Of a stretch of 64,000 nt of DNA, positions 20,173-29,602 are shown in pieces. Source of the stretch: Erythrobacter donghaensis (lineage in GTDB: Bacteria > Pseudomonadota > Alphaproteobacteria > Sphingomonadales > Sphingomonadaceae); assembly GCF_002155425.1 (NCBI RefSeq), contig NZ_MUYG01000011.1, positions 124,001-188,000 on the forward strand. The letters run 5' to 3'. Positions within the stretch are counted from its first letter, which is position 1. Each line of letters begins with the position of its first letter. The notes under the pieces are model-generated. The model did no database searches, was not told the DNA's origin, and saw only the letters and a program-made list of their open reading frames with translations. Position numbers and translations under genes: made by a program.

Positions 20173-21545
20173 CCTATCGCCTCGCTGTTGCGGATCGCGA
20201 GATAGCGGTCGATCAGGCGCGGGCCGATCTTGTCCCACGGGGCTTCAAGCACGTCGATCCCCAGCCGCCGCAACCGGGTCAGCACCAGTTTCCTCTGCTG
20301 GGCGAGGCTATCGGCGGTGACCGAGCGGGCGAGGGTTGCGATGTCTCCCGGCGGCGCGGCGATCAGTTCCTCGACCTCGCTGTCGGCCATGGTGACGAAC
20401 AGCACCAGATGCTTCTTCACCAGCCGCCCGAGGCTTTCGACCATCAGTTCGGCGGCGGTGGGATCGGTGAAGTCGGAGAACACCACCACCAGCGACCGGC
20501 GCTTGAGCCGCGCGGTCAGGGTGGCGAGCGCGAGGGTGAAATTGGGCTCGACCGGCTCGTAATCGAGCCCCGCCGCCGCCGATTGCAGCCGGTGAAAGCT
20601 GCGCGCATCGCCGATGAATGGGGTGATGATCTGCGGCCGCCGGGCAAAGCCGAACAGCGCGACCTTGTCCCCGCCCTTCAGTGCAACATAGCCGCAGGTC
20701 AGCGCCGCCGAAACCGCGCGATCGATGCGCGGCAACCCGTCGACCGGCTCGCACATCGCCTGCCCGCAATCGAAGGCGAAGACGATCTGGTTGTTGCGCT
20801 CGCTCTCGTTCTCGCGGGCGTAAAGGCGGGTGTGGCGCGCGCTGGCCTTCCAGTCGATGCGGCGGCGGTCCATGCCGGGTTCGTACTCGGACAGGGCCTC
20901 GAACTGCGTGCCCTCGCCCCGGATGCGGCGGTTGATGAGGCCGATCTGGGCGTTCCTGAGGAAGGTCTGCAGGTCGGGCGAGCGCACCGGCGACAGATCG
21001 GGCCAGATGCGCACCTCGCGGTCCAGCGGATAATCGACCTGCCGCGCGCCGAGATGCCACGGCCCCTGCCAGCGCATCCATGCGCGCTCGACCGCGGCCG
21101 TGCCGCGCCGCAGGGGGGTGAGCGTGGTGGTGCCTTGCCACTGCGTGCCATCCGCCCCGGGGGCGAGGCTGACCACGATCCGGCCCTCGGGCGCGAGGCG
21201 CGGGTCACAGGAGAGTGCAGCCTCGACGCGCGAGGGGCGGCGTTTGGCGAAGCGCGCGGTGACGGTGAGGTCGCTGGGCTGGCCGACCTCGACGTCCTCG
21301 GCGGTGCGCAGCTCCCACGCCTCGAGCCGTCCGGCGAGCAGGGCGTCGACCACGATCAGCCCCAGCAGCGCCGCCACCATCGCCGGCGCGACGATCCAGG
21401 CTCCGGGTTGTGTCGTCGCCAGCAGCAAGGCCATCGGGGCGAGCGCTGCCGCCATCCACGCCGCCCGCTCGGTCGGCGCGACGATCAGCAGCGGCCGCAG
21501 GGGACGCAGCAGAAACCCGAGGACAAGGCGCAGGACGCGCAGCAC
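20169..21545 (-). CDS. DUF58 domain protein (VWA-like), membrane-anchored
   Basis: 458 residues. Two hydrophobic segments near the N-terminus anchor the protein. The DUF58 signature EYEPGMDRRRIDWKASARH and a von Willebrand A-like acidic site (IVFAFDCGQAM) follow. DUF58 proteins act with a MoxR ATPase as a metal-dependent protein-modelling pair. The MoxR gene ends only one base upstream of this start. Confidence 0.93.
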   Translation of the reverse strand: MLRVLRLVLGFLLRPLRPLLIVAPTERAAWMAAALAPMALLLATTQPGAWIVAPAMVAALLGLIVVDALLAGRLEAWELRTAEDVEVGQPSDLTVTARFAKRRPSRVEAALSCDPRLAPEGRIVVSLAPGADGTQWQGTTTLTPLRRGTAAVERAWMRWQGPWHLGARQVDYPLDREVRIWPDLSPVRSPDLQTFLRNAQIGLINRRIRGEGTQFEALSEYEPGMDRRRIDWKASARHTRLYARENESERNNQIVFAFDCGQAMCEPVDGLPRIDRAVSAALTCGYVALKGGDKVALFGFARRPQIITPFIGDARSFHRLQSAAAGLDYEPVEPNFTLALATLTARLKRRSLVVVFSDFTDPTAAELMVESLGRLVKKHLVLFVTMADSEVEELIAAPPGDIATLARSVTADSLAQQRKLVLTRLRRLGIDVLEAPWDKIGPRLIDRYLAIRNSEAIG

Positions 21546-21546
21546 C

Positions 21547-22509
21547 TTAGCGTGGGGCCTCGGTCGCTTCGACCAGATCGGCGACCAGCGCCTCCATATT
21601 GCGGCCCTCGATCTCGGCGGCGGGGGACAGCGTCAGGCGGTGGCGCAGCACCGGCACGGCGAGCGCCTTGACGTCATCGGGGATCACGTAGCTGCGCCCC
21701 TCCAGCGCGGCGCGCGCGCGGGCGGCTCCGGCCAGCAGCACCGCTGCACGCGGGCTGGCGCCGACAGTGAGCTCGGCATGGTCGCGCGTCGCGCGGATCA
21801 GGCGCACGACATAGCGGGTGATGTCCTCGGCCACGGTGACCTGCCCCAGCGCCGCGCTCGCCGCGCTGATCCCGGCGGCATCGGTAACCGCAACCACGCC
21901 CAGATCGGCGGGCCGCTGGGGGCCGGAGCGCTGGCCATAGGTGGTGACAATCCGCGCCTCCTCCTCTTCGGCGGGATAGGGCACCAGCAGCTTGAACAGG
22001 AAGCGGTCGAGCTGCGCTTCGGGCAGGGGATAGACGCCCTGATTCTCGATCGGGTTCTGCGTTGCGACCACCATGAAGCTGGCGGGCAGCGAATAGGTCT
22101 CCCCATCCAGCGTCACGCGGCGTTCCTGCATCGCTTCGAGCAGCGCAGCCTGCGTCTTGGGCGGGGTGCGGTTGATCTCGTCCGCCAGCAGCAGGTCGCA
22201 GAAGATCGGGCCGCGGGTCAGGGTGAACTGGCTGGTCTGGAAGTTGAACAGGTTCGAACCCAGAATGTCGCCCGGCAGCAGATCGGGGGTGAACTGGATG
22301 CGCCCGAAATCGAGGCCGAGCGAGGTCGCAAAGGCATTGGCGAGCAGGGTCTTGGCGGTGCCCGGCGGGCCTTCGAGCAGCACGTGGCCTTCCGCCAGCA
22401 GCGCGGTCAGCAGCATGTCCACCATCGGTTCCTGCCCGACGATCGCCTTGGCGATTTCGGCGCGGATCGCATCGGCGAGGCTGCGGACTTGGTCGAGAGT
22501 CATGGTCAT
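21547..22509 (-). CDS. MoxR-family AAA+ ATPase
   Basis: 320 residues. Walker [10 protein letters not shown], Walker [10 protein letters not shown] and sensor 1 [12 protein letters not shown] are present, as is the conserved [18 protein letters not shown] block. MoxR ATPases are chaperone-like enzymes that remodel or activate a VWA-domain partner, here the DUF58 protein. The start is an ATG at 22509 (MTMTLD), 14 bases after the DUF4350 stop. Confidence 0.95.
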   Translation of the reverse strand: MTMTLDQVRSLADAIRAEIAKAIVGQEPMVDMLLTALLAEGHVLLEGPPGTAKTLLANAFATSLGLDFGRIQFTPDLLPGDILGSNLFNFQTSQFTLTRGPIFCDLLLADEINRTPPKTQAALLEAMQERRVTLDGETYSLPASFMVVATQNPIENQGVYPLPEAQLDRFLFKLLVPYPAEEEEARIVTTYGQRSGPQRPADLGVVAVTDAAGISAASAALGQVTVAEDITRYVVRLIRATRDHAELTVGASPRAAVLLAGAARARAALEGRSYVIPDDVKALAVPVLRHRLTLSPAAEIEGRNMEALVADLVEATEAPR

Positions 22510-22523
22510 CTGCGGGTCATTCC

Positions 22524-23876
22524 TCAGGAAAGCTTGCGGTTGAGGTCGTCGAGCGCCTTGGCGGCGGCGAGGATGTCGGCGGGCTTGCTCGCCGCTTCGA
22601 GCCGGGCGGCGCGGCGGGTGTAGGGTTCTTCGTCGGGCAGGCGGCGGGCGAGCGCGGTGTCGATCGCCTCGGGGTCGGGCCGCGCCAGCCCCATGCGTTC
22701 GGCCAGCCGCCGCGCCGAGAGCAAAGCATAGGGCTTGGCCAGCAGGCGGAAGCGGCGCGCGCGCAGGATCAGGCCTGCGCCGTTGGTGATCAGCTGGCGC
22801 TTGCCAAAAGCGATGTCCGGGCCGCCGCTCGCCGCCGCCGGGCCGAACCGCTGGAACGCGCGCCAGCCGACGATCAGCAGCGCCGCGATCAGGCACAGGG
22901 TCGCGGCAAGGAAGGGCGGGCGGAAGGCCAGCGTCAGCAGGTTCTCGCTCGCGCCGAAGCCATTGAGCGTCATGTCGAAGGTGACGCTGTCAGTATCGGC
23001 CTCATCGGCCAGCTGCGTCACCAGCGCCATCGCGGCGGCGGCGCGGGTCTTGTCGGCGAGGCCGTAATTGTTGGCGATGTCAGGCTCGACGAGAAACACC
23101 ACCGGCTGGGCATTGTAGGCGACGATGGGTTCATTGGCCTCAGCCCCGGCATTGGTCGCCCGCGCGAAGTTCACCGCGAAGGCGAGCTTGCGCCCATCGC
23201 CGTCAGTCATCAGCACGTCGTGCGGGGAGAGCGGCTCGGCATAGAGCGTCGGCGCGGCGGGCAGGCTGCCCGACACACCAAACCCGCGCCATGTGCCCGG
23301 CTTGGCGGGCGGCGGCTTCTTTGCGGGTGGGGGCGTCTCCGGCACCTGCTCGCCAGTGGCCTCGTGCCGGAATTTGTAGGGCGCGGGCAATTCCTCTGGC
23401 CAGTTCGCAGGTTGTGCGCCAAGCAGCATCACCCAGCCGCGCTTGAACTTCTCGCGCGCTTCGGGCGGCAGGAACTGCATCGGCGCGATCGCGCGCCACT
23501 TGGGGACAATCACCAGCGTCGGCCCGCGATAGGTGCGGTCCTTGATGATCTCGGCGATCTCCTCGGCCTCGGTATAGGGGCTGGGGGTGAGCACCAGCAG
23601 GCCGTCCGTCTCCAGCCCGCCGGGGCTGCGCGACCGCTCGGCATCGAAGCCTTCGGCCTCGACCAGGCGGAAGAGACCGGAATAGCCGTTGAGCCCATTG
23701 CTGGCCGAGTGGGCCTGACTGCCGCCTTCGTCTCCGCCGAAATCCTCGCCCGCTCCGATCAGGTAAAGCATCGCGAGAAACAGGGCAAAGCCGGCGCTGA
23801 TGAGCACAAAGGCGCCGAACCGGGTGAAGGCGGGGCCGTTTGCTCCGGTGGCGCGGCTGGTGGCGGCGGTGGTCAT
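22524..23876 (-). CDS. DUF4350 domain membrane protein of the MoxR cluster
   Basis: 450 residues. One membrane helix lies near the N-terminus ([20 protein letters not shown]). A DUF4350 region follows ([20 protein letters not shown]). A proline/lysine-rich linker with [11 protein letters not shown] separates it from a second extracytoplasmic part. A second helix sits at about residues 330-350 ([18 protein letters not shown]). The start overlaps the DUF4129 stop as ATGA. The function is unknown; the family travels with MoxR and DUF58. Confidence 0.88.
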   Translation of the reverse strand: MTTAATSRATGANGPAFTRFGAFVLISAGFALFLAMLYLIGAGEDFGGDEGGSQAHSASNGLNGYSGLFRLVEAEGFDAERSRSPGGLETDGLLVLTPSPYTEAEEIAEIIKDRTYRGPTLVIVPKWRAIAPMQFLPPEAREKFKRGWVMLLGAQPANWPEELPAPYKFRHEATGEQVPETPPPAKKPPPAKPGTWRGFGVSGSLPAAPTLYAEPLSPHDVLMTDGDGRKLAFAVNFARATNAGAEANEPIVAYNAQPVVFLVEPDIANNYGLADKTRAAAAMALVTQLADEADTDSVTFDMTLNGFGASENLLTLAFRPPFLAATLCLIAALLIVGWRAFQRFGPAAASGGPDIAFGKRQLITNGAGLILRARRFRLLAKPYALLSARRLAERMGLARPDPEAIDTALARRLPDEEPYTRRAARLEAASKPADILAAAKALDDLNRKLS

Positions 23877-24577
23877 GCGGCCAGCTCCCGCGTGCCATCG
23901 ATCCGGGCGAGCGCGAATTCGGCATAGGCCGCGCGCGCGGCTTCCCAATCGGCGCGCTCGAGCGCCCGCAGCGCGAAGAGCGAGCGCTCCACCCTTTCGG
24001 CCATCACCCGGAAAGCGGCGCGGGCCTGGCTGGGCAGGGCCGGCAGAGCGGCCAGCTCGCGCGCGGTGCTGGACGGTTCGACCCAGTCAGGCCGGGCGGC
24101 GGCGATATGATGTACCGAGCGTTGCAGCAGCAGGTGGGTGGCCTCGTCGAAGCGGCCCTGCGCGGCCAGCCGGTCGGCATCTTCAAGCAGGGCGAGGCTG
24201 GCCGCGGCATCGGGGCGCCACTCCTCTGTCCCCGCCGCTTCGGCTGTGGGCTTGCTGCGCCAGCCGAAGCCGTCGCCGAACAGCCGGAACAGCAGCACCG
24301 CGGCAAACAGCACCACCACGCCCAGCACCACCCATTGCAGCCAGCTCCACGATCCGCCCAGCGCCCCGCCCAAGGGCGAGAACAGATCGGCGAGCCATTC
24401 GAAGAAGTCGGCCAGCATCTTTTCGAACCACGAAGGCTCGCGCGGGGGAATCTCGGGGATATCGACCGGCGCGAACTGGATAGCATCGTCCGCGCGCAGG
24501 GCCTCCCACCCGGCAGGAGGCGATGCACCCGAAGTGGCTGATGGAACAGGCAGAGTTTGTGCGGCCGCAGCGGTCAT
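23873..24577 (-). CDS. DUF4129 domain membrane protein of the MoxR cluster
   Basis: 234 residues from the ATG at 24577. One membrane segment is clear (LQWVVLGVVVLFAAVLLFRLF). The C-terminal half is helical, with the DUF4129-type motif DEATHLLLQRSVHHI. It is the first gene of the seven-gene minus-strand chain. pheA lies 73 bp upstream on the same strand, so read-through is possible. Confidence 0.87.
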   Translation of the reverse strand: MTAAAAQTLPVPSATSGASPPAGWEALRADDAIQFAPVDIPEIPPREPSWFEKMLADFFEWLADLFSPLGGALGGSWSWLQWVVLGVVVLFAAVLLFRLFGDGFGWRSKPTAEAAGTEEWRPDAAASLALLEDADRLAAQGRFDEATHLLLQRSVHHIAAARPDWVEPSSTARELAALPALPSQARAAFRVMAERVERSLFALRALERADWEAARAAYAEFALARIDGTRELAA

Positions 24578-24650
24578 CCCATGTAGGGTGGTGGCATGGC
24601 GCCGGGGCTTGCGCAACGGTAAACCGCGCGCTGCCCCCGGCCAAGCCGCT

Positions 24651-25544
24651 CTACCCCCGCGCGCGGGCCTGTTCGTAACTGCCCAGAATGCGCAATTCCT
24701 TGGAATGGAACGCGCATTCCTCCAGCGCCCGGTCGACCGCCGGATCGCCCGGCGCGCCGATGATGTCGGCGTAAAAGGTCGTCGCGGCAAAGCTGGTGCC
24801 CTGCTGGTAGCTTTCCAGCTTGGTCATGTTGACGCCGTTGGTGGCGAAGCCGCCCAACGCCTTGTAGAGCGCGGCGGGGATGTTCTTCACCTCGAAGATG
24901 AAGGTCGTCATCACCGGCTTGCCCGCCAGCGCTGCGGGTGCGAGCGGCTGTTTGGCCAGCAGGACGAAGCGGGTCATGTTGTCGGGGCTGTCCTCGACAT
25001 TGTGCTCGATGATGGTGAGGCCATAGAGCTCTGCCGCCAGCGCCGGGGCGATTGCCGCTACGGTGGGGTCGCCGCGCTCGGCCACATAGGCCGCCGCGCC
25101 TGCGGTGTCGGCATGGCTGAGCGGCACGATCCCCCGCGTCCGCAGATAGTGCCGCGACTGGCCGAGCGCCTGCGGATGGCTGTAGGCGGCTTCGAACGGC
25201 CCGCTTCCCAGTGCCATCAGCGCATGGTGGATCGGCATGAAATATTCGCCGATGATGTGCAGCCCGCTTTCGGGCAGCAGGAAGTGGATGTCGGCCACGC
25301 GGCCATGCTGCGAATTCTCGATCGGGATGATCGCTTCGCCCGCGCGCCCGTCCTTCACCGCTTCGAGCGCGTCTTCGAAGCTGAAGCACGGCAGCGGGGC
25401 GCGGTCGGGCCGGGCTTCGGTCGCGGCGCGGTGCGAATTGGCCCCCGGCGATCCCTGAAAGGCTATCGCGCGCGCCGGATCGGCGGCGGCAGCGGCGCGC
25501 ATCCGGTCGACGAGTTCAAGGGCGGGGCCGGGGAAGGATCGCAT
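24651..25544 (-). CDS. pheA: Prephenate dehydratase
   Basis: 297 residues with a catalytic PDT domain (AFQGSPGANSHRAA, IIPIENSQHGRV, the TRF motif in DNMTRFVLL) followed by an ACT domain (MTTFIFEVKNIPAALYKAL, KLESYQ). It converts prephenate to phenylpyruvate in phenylalanine synthesis, and the ACT domain binds phenylalanine for feedback control. It diverges from the cytochrome c gene, leaving a 129-bp shared promoter region. Confidence 0.96.
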   Translation of the reverse strand: MRSFPGPALELVDRMRAAAAADPARAIAFQGSPGANSHRAATEARPDRAPLPCFSFEDALEAVKDGRAGEAIIPIENSQHGRVADIHFLLPESGLHIIGEYFMPIHHALMALGSGPFEAAYSHPQALGQSRHYLRTRGIVPLSHADTAGAAAYVAERGDPTVAAIAPALAAELYGLTIIEHNVEDSPDNMTRFVLLAKQPLAPAALAGKPVMTTFIFEVKNIPAALYKALGGFATNGVNMTKLESYQQGTSFAATTFYADIIGAPGDPAVDRALEECAFHSKELRILGSYEQARARG

Positions 25545-25673
25545 TATGACCGTCGCCTAGAACCCAGAAGGCAGGCGCACAAGCCCCGCACTGGCCCGCT
25601 TGCAAAAGGTGCAAGAATTCGTGCCACGATCGGTCTTGCGCACGCGGCTGCGCAACATTAAGAGCCGCGCGGG

Positions 25674-26408
25674 ATGACACAGGACAATTCTTCGCAGGAT
25701 AAAGCCGCAGGCCAGAATGGTGGCGGCGATCTGTTCAACACGGCCGCGGGCTGGGTGCTGTTTGCCGGCGTCGTCGGCCTCGGCCTGGCGCAGATTTCGA
25801 AGCACTACTTCGAAGCTGACAAGCCCGAGCGCCCGGAAAAGCTCGGCTACGTGATCGAAGGCGTGGTCGACGAAAGCGCCGGCCCGGCGGAAGTGACGAT
25901 CGCCGAAGCGCTGAACGCGATGCCGGCGGCCGAACTGATCGCGGCGGGCGAAAAGGCCTATTCCAAGTGCCAGAGCTGCCACACCATCGACGCGGGCGGC
26001 GCCAACGGCATTGGCCCGAACCTCAATGGTGTCATGGGCGGCCCGGTCGCGGCCAAGGGCGGCTTTGCCTACAGCGCCGAGCTGAAGGCGCTGGGCGGCA
26101 CCTGGGACTGGGACAAGATGAACCTTTGGCTCAAGAACCCCAAGGGATACGTCTCTGGCACCAAGATGAGCTTCGCGGGCCTCTCCAAGGTTGAAGATCG
26201 CGCAGCGATTGCCGCCTATCTCAATTCGAAGGGTGCCAACATCCCGCTTCCCGCCGCTCCTGCGCCTGCCGAAGCTGGTGTGGAAGGCGCTCCCGATCCG
26301 TCTGACGCTGCGGCGCCGGTCGAAGGCGAGAACCCGACCGCAGCCGAAGCCGCGGGTGGCAACAGCGCCGATCAGCCGGTCGCTTCGAACCCGGGCGCCG
26401 GCCGCTAA
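25674..26408 (+). CDS. Membrane-anchored c-type cytochrome
   Basis: 244 residues. A single N-terminal helix (AAGWVLFAGVVGLGLAQI) anchors the protein. The haem site is CQSCH (Cys99, Cys102, His103) and the likely sixth ligand is Met165 in GTKMSFAG. An alanine/proline/glutamate-rich tail of about 50 residues follows the cytochrome domain. Similar membrane cytochromes carry electrons from the bc1 complex to terminal oxidases in alphaproteobacteria. Confidence 0.93.
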   Translation: MTQDNSSQDKAAGQNGGGDLFNTAAGWVLFAGVVGLGLAQISKHYFEADKPERPEKLGYVIEGVVDESAGPAEVTIAEALNAMPAAELIAAGEKAYSKCQSCHTIDAGGANGIGPNLNGVMGGPVAAKGGFAYSAELKALGGTWDWDKMNLWLKNPKGYVSGTKMSFAGLSKVEDRAAIAAYLNSKGANIPLPAAPAPAEAGVEGAPDPSDAAAPVEGENPTAAEAAGGNSADQPVASNPGAGR

Positions 26409-26458
26409 GAACTTAGTGGTTGCGGGGAGGCGGGCTTTCGCTCGCTCCCTCGCGCGCC

Positions 26459-27118
26459 TCAGCCCTTGAATCCCTGAGCAATCACATACCACTCCGACGA
26501 GCCCTTGCGGCTCGCCGGGGGCTTGGCGTGCTTGACGGCGGTAAAGTGCTTCTTGAGCAGCGCCAGCAGATCGGTGTCGGTGCCGCCTGCCAGCACTTTG
26601 GCGACAAAGGCTCCGCCCGGTTCGAGATTCTCGACCGCGAACCACGCCCCGGCCTCGACCAGCCCCATGGTGCGCAGGTGATCGGTCTGCTTGTGGCCGA
26701 CGGTGTTGGCCGCCATGTCGGACAGGACAAGATCGGGCGGCCCGCCGAGCGCCTCGGCAAGCAGCGCGGGGGCCTTGTCGTCCATGAAATCCATCTGGAA
26801 GATCGTCACGCCCTCGATCGGCTCGACCGGCAGCAGGTCGATCCCCACCACCTCGGCCTTGGGCTTCTTGGCGCGCACCACCTGCGTCCAGCCGCCCGGC
26901 GCAATGCCCAGATCGACCACCCGGCTCGCGTTCTTGAGCAGCCCGAATCGCTCGTCCAGCTCGATCAGCTTGTAGGCCGCGCGGCTGCGATAGCCGTCGG
27001 CCTTGGCTTGGCGGACGTAAGGATCGTTGAGCTGGCGTTCGAGCCAGCGCACCTGGCTCGCGGTGCGGCCCTTGGCGGTCTTGACGCGCTTGCCCGGCGT
27101 CTTGGCACCGCGGGTCAC
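26459..27118 (-). CDS. rlmE: 23S rRNA 2'-O-methyltransferase RlmE
   Basis: 219 residues from a GTG at 27118. SAM-binding motif DLGIAPGGWTQV, catalytic-site segments DLVLSDMAAN and GGAFVAKV, and the N-terminal SRAAYKLIELDERF show RlmE (FtsJ/RrmJ), which methylates the 2'-O of a uridine in 23S rRNA using SAM. The GTG overlaps the upstream ppx/gppA stop as GTGA, so translation is coupled. Confidence 0.95.
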   Translation of the reverse strand: MTRGAKTPGKRVKTAKGRTASQVRWLERQLNDPYVRQAKADGYRSRAAYKLIELDERFGLLKNASRVVDLGIAPGGWTQVVRAKKPKAEVVGIDLLPVEPIEGVTIFQMDFMDDKAPALLAEALGGPPDLVLSDMAANTVGHKQTDHLRTMGLVEAGAWFAVENLEPGGAFVAKVLAGGTDTDLLALLKKHFTAVKHAKPPASRKGSSEWYVIAQGFKG

Positions 27119-28443
27119 GCGCGGGGTCGCCCGCTGGCCGCGCCATTGCCGCGCTGCTGGTGCAGGGCCTTGAGCGTGCGTTCCGACTGGCGCTCGGCCG
27201 CCATGATCGAGCGCAGGATACCTTCGCGGATGCCGCGGTCCGCCACCCCCAGCCGCCGCGCGGGCCACAGGTCTAGAATCGCCTCGAGAATGGCGCAGCC
27301 TGCCACCACCAGCTCGGCCCGGTCCTGCCCGATGCACGGCAGGGTCGAGCGTTCATAGGGTGCCATCGCCGAAAGCCGCGCGCTGATCCCGCGCATCTCG
27401 CTGGCGGGCACGATCAAGCCATCGACTGCCTTGCGATCATAGGACGGCAGCTCGAGGTAGAGACTGGCGAGCGTCGTCACCGTGCCGCTGGTGCCCAGCA
27501 GGCGGATATCCTCATGCCGCGCAGCCTTGGCGACCCGGGCGGCGAAGGGGGCGAAGCTGCCGGTCACCAGTTCCCGCATCCGCGCAAAGCGGGCGATGCG
27601 CGCGGCCTCGCTGTCCTCGGCCCGGCCGACCGTGTCGGTCAGCGAGACCACGCCCCAGGGAACGCTGTGCCAGTCGAGAATGCGCGGCACCCGCGATGTG
27701 CCGTCTCCGGCTTCGACCAGCACCAGTTCGGTCGATCCGCCGCCGATGTCGAAGATCACCGCCGGGCCATCCCCCGATTCGAGCAGAATGTGGCACCCCA
27801 GCACCGCGAGCCGCGCCTCTTCCTCGGCGCTGATGATGTCGAGCGCGATGCCGGTTTCGTGGCGCACGCGCTCAATGAATTCGGGGCCGTTGGCGGCGCG
27901 GCGGCACGCCTCGGTCGCGACCGAGCGGGCGAGGCGGACATTGCGGCGTTGCAGCTTGTCGGCGCAGATCATCAACGCAGCCAGCGTGCGGTCCATCGCC
28001 GCATCGCTCAGCCGTCCGCTGGTGGCGAGGCCCTCACCCAGCTTCACCACGCGGCTGAAGGCGTCGATCACGGTGAAATCGCGGCCCGAGGGGCGAGCGA
28101 TCAGCAAGCGGCAATTGTTGGTGCCAAGGTCGAGCGCGGCATAGGCCTCGCCATGCCCGGTGGGCCGCAGCGGGCCGATCTCGGCAAGATCGGGGCGCGG
28201 CGGGCCAGCGCCATTGCTGTCCTTGCCATTGCCAACCTTGCCGTTGCTGCCATTTCCGGCAGAGGGGCGCACCACGCGGCGGGCATCGTTGCTGGCAGCC
28301 TTGGGCCGACCGGCACGGTCTGGCTTGCGGGCTTCGGGCTGAGGGGGGCGCTTCTTGTAGCGGAAATCGGCTACCTTGCCGGACTTGCCGCCCCGGTTTT
28401 TCCCAGCACTGTTATTCCTGTCCGGCGGGAGTGTTTCCGCCAT
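27115..28443 (-). CDS. Ppx/GppA family phosphatase
   Basis: 442 residues from the ATG at 28443 (a GTG at 28449 is also possible). A basic, low-complexity N-terminal extension of about 100 residues (KRPPQPEARKPDRAGRPK) precedes the ASKHA-fold domain with ALDLGTNNCRLLIARP and the second glycine-rich loop FDIGGGSTELV. The family hydrolyses polyphosphate or pppGpp, and which one cannot be told. The N-terminal extension is longer than in most family members. rlmE follows with a 4-bp overlap. Confidence 0.92.
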   Translation of the reverse strand: MAETLPPDRNNSAGKNRGGKSGKVADFRYKKRPPQPEARKPDRAGRPKAASNDARRVVRPSAGNGSNGKVGNGKDSNGAGPPRPDLAEIGPLRPTGHGEAYAALDLGTNNCRLLIARPSGRDFTVIDAFSRVVKLGEGLATSGRLSDAAMDRTLAALMICADKLQRRNVRLARSVATEACRRAANGPEFIERVRHETGIALDIISAEEEARLAVLGCHILLESGDGPAVIFDIGGGSTELVLVEAGDGTSRVPRILDWHSVPWGVVSLTDTVGRAEDSEAARIARFARMRELVTGSFAPFAARVAKAARHEDIRLLGTSGTVTTLASLYLELPSYDRKAVDGLIVPASEMRGISARLSAMAPYERSTLPCIGQDRAELVVAGCAILEAILDLWPARRLGVADRGIREGILRSIMAAERQSERTLKALHQQRGNGAASGRPRA

Positions 28444-28625
28444 GATCACATTACTTTCACATCACCATGCACGCCTCTCATGCGCATGGCACCTGAGGGG
28501 AAGTTACCCCAAGCCTCTGCCAAGGGCAAGCAATCACCCGCAACGTCAGCGCTTGACCTCCCGCGCGCGCGAAACTAGGGAGCGCTCTCGCTGCGCCGAC
28601 CGGATCTTGCCGGGGGCAAGGCCAA

Positions 28626-28699
28626 TGCCCCGTCCTCTAATGGTAAGAGAGCGGACTCTGACTCCGTCAATCAAGGTTCGAATCCTTGCGGGGCATCCA
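28626..28699 (+). tRNA. tRNA-Gln (anticodon CTG), CCA encoded
   Basis: A complete cloverleaf can be drawn: acceptor TGCCCCG/CGGGGCA, D stem CTCT/AGAG with loop AATGGTA, anticodon stem GCGGA/TCCGT with loop CTCTGAC (anticodon CTG, reads CAG), and T stem CAAGG/CCTTG with loop TTCGAAT. The discriminator base is T and CCA at 28697-28699 is encoded. Confidence 0.95.
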
Positions 28700-28800
28700 A
28701 TCTTCCCACACCACGCCAGCCGCCTGACCGCCCGTCCGGGCCGGTGCAGTCAGACGTCGTGCGATGGCCCGCGCTCGCGCAGCGCTCCAGCGACAAGCGC

Positions 28801-28827
28801 TGACATAAAGATGACAATGCCTGTCAT
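28801..28827. promoter_or_regulatory. Candidate response-regulator binding site upstream of the two-component operon
   Basis: ATGACA at 28811-28816 and TGTCAT at 28822-28827 are inverted around five bases. A further TGACA at 28801-28805 makes two TGTCA half sites 11 bp apart on the minus strand, the spacing bound by OmpR/PhoB-type regulators. The site ends about 90 bases before the response regulator start. Confidence 0.4.
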
Positions 28828-28916
28828 GACGGGCGGCCCGGGCTTGCGGCGCGCGCGCTGTGCCGCCAGACCATGTCGCAAGCCCCACCGCTTCAAAGGC
28901 ATCGGACGAACCCGCG

Positions 28917-29600
28917 ATGAAAGTTCTGTATATCGAGGATGATGCCCGCGCCGCAGCGGACATGCGTGCGCTGGGCTGGGAGCAGGGCGATACCATCGAG
29001 GTCGAGAGCGACGGGCTTGCCGGTCTGCGCCGGGCGGGGATGGAGGCCTTCGATGTCATCATCATGGACCGGATGCTGGGCGATGCCGATGGCCTTTCGC
29101 TGGTCGCCCGGCTGCGCGACAGCGGGGTGAGCACGCCGGTGCTGATGCTGAGCGCGCTGGGCCGCACCGGCGACCGGGCCGAGGGGCTGGAAGCAGGCGC
29201 GGACGATTATCTCGCCAAGCCGTTCGAGGCGCTGGAGCTGTTCGCCCGGATCCGCGCGTTGCACCGCCGCGCCTCGGGCCGTGAACACAGCGCGGTGATC
29301 CTCTACGGCGCGTTCGAATGCCACGTGAAGGCGCGCACCGCCTTTCGCAGCAACCAGCACCTCTCGCTCTCCCCGCGCGAGTTCGAGCTGTTCCGCTATT
29401 TCATGGAGAACGCCGGCGAAGTCGTGACCCGCGAGATGCTGCTGCGCGATGTCTGGAACATGAGCTTCGATCCGCAGACCAACGTCGTCGATGTCAATAT
29501 CGGCCGCCTCAGGCGCAAGCTTGAGCACGGCTTTGACGGTCCGGCGCTCGAGACCGTATGGGGCACCGGCTATCGCCTGCTCGACGGGACGCCGATCTGA
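28917..29600 (+). CDS. OmpR-family response regulator
   Basis: 227 residues from the ATG at 28917, where MKVLYIEDD starts the receiver domain. The phosphoacceptor is Asp51 (VIIMDRMLGD) and the conserved Lys101 is in YLAKPFE. The C-terminal winged helix is complete (LSPREFELFRYFMENAGEVVTREMLLRDVW, VDVNIGRLRRKLE, VWGTGYRLL). The histidine kinase starts two bases after the stop. It probably controls this four-gene unit and perhaps others. Confidence 0.95.
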   Translation: MKVLYIEDDARAAADMRALGWEQGDTIEVESDGLAGLRRAGMEAFDVIIMDRMLGDADGLSLVARLRDSGVSTPVLMLSALGRTGDRAEGLEAGADDYLAKPFEALELFARIRALHRRASGREHSAVILYGAFECHVKARTAFRSNQHLSLSPREFELFRYFMENAGEVVTREMLLRDVWNMSFDPQTNVVDVNIGRLRRKLEHGFDGPALETVWGTGYRLLDGTPI

Positions 29601-29602
29601 CC

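Noticed and set aside
28554..28579. TTGACC followed by ACTAG as a tRNA promoter
   Set aside because: The spacing (14 bases to AACTAG) is too short for a normal sigma-70 promoter, so no feature was called.
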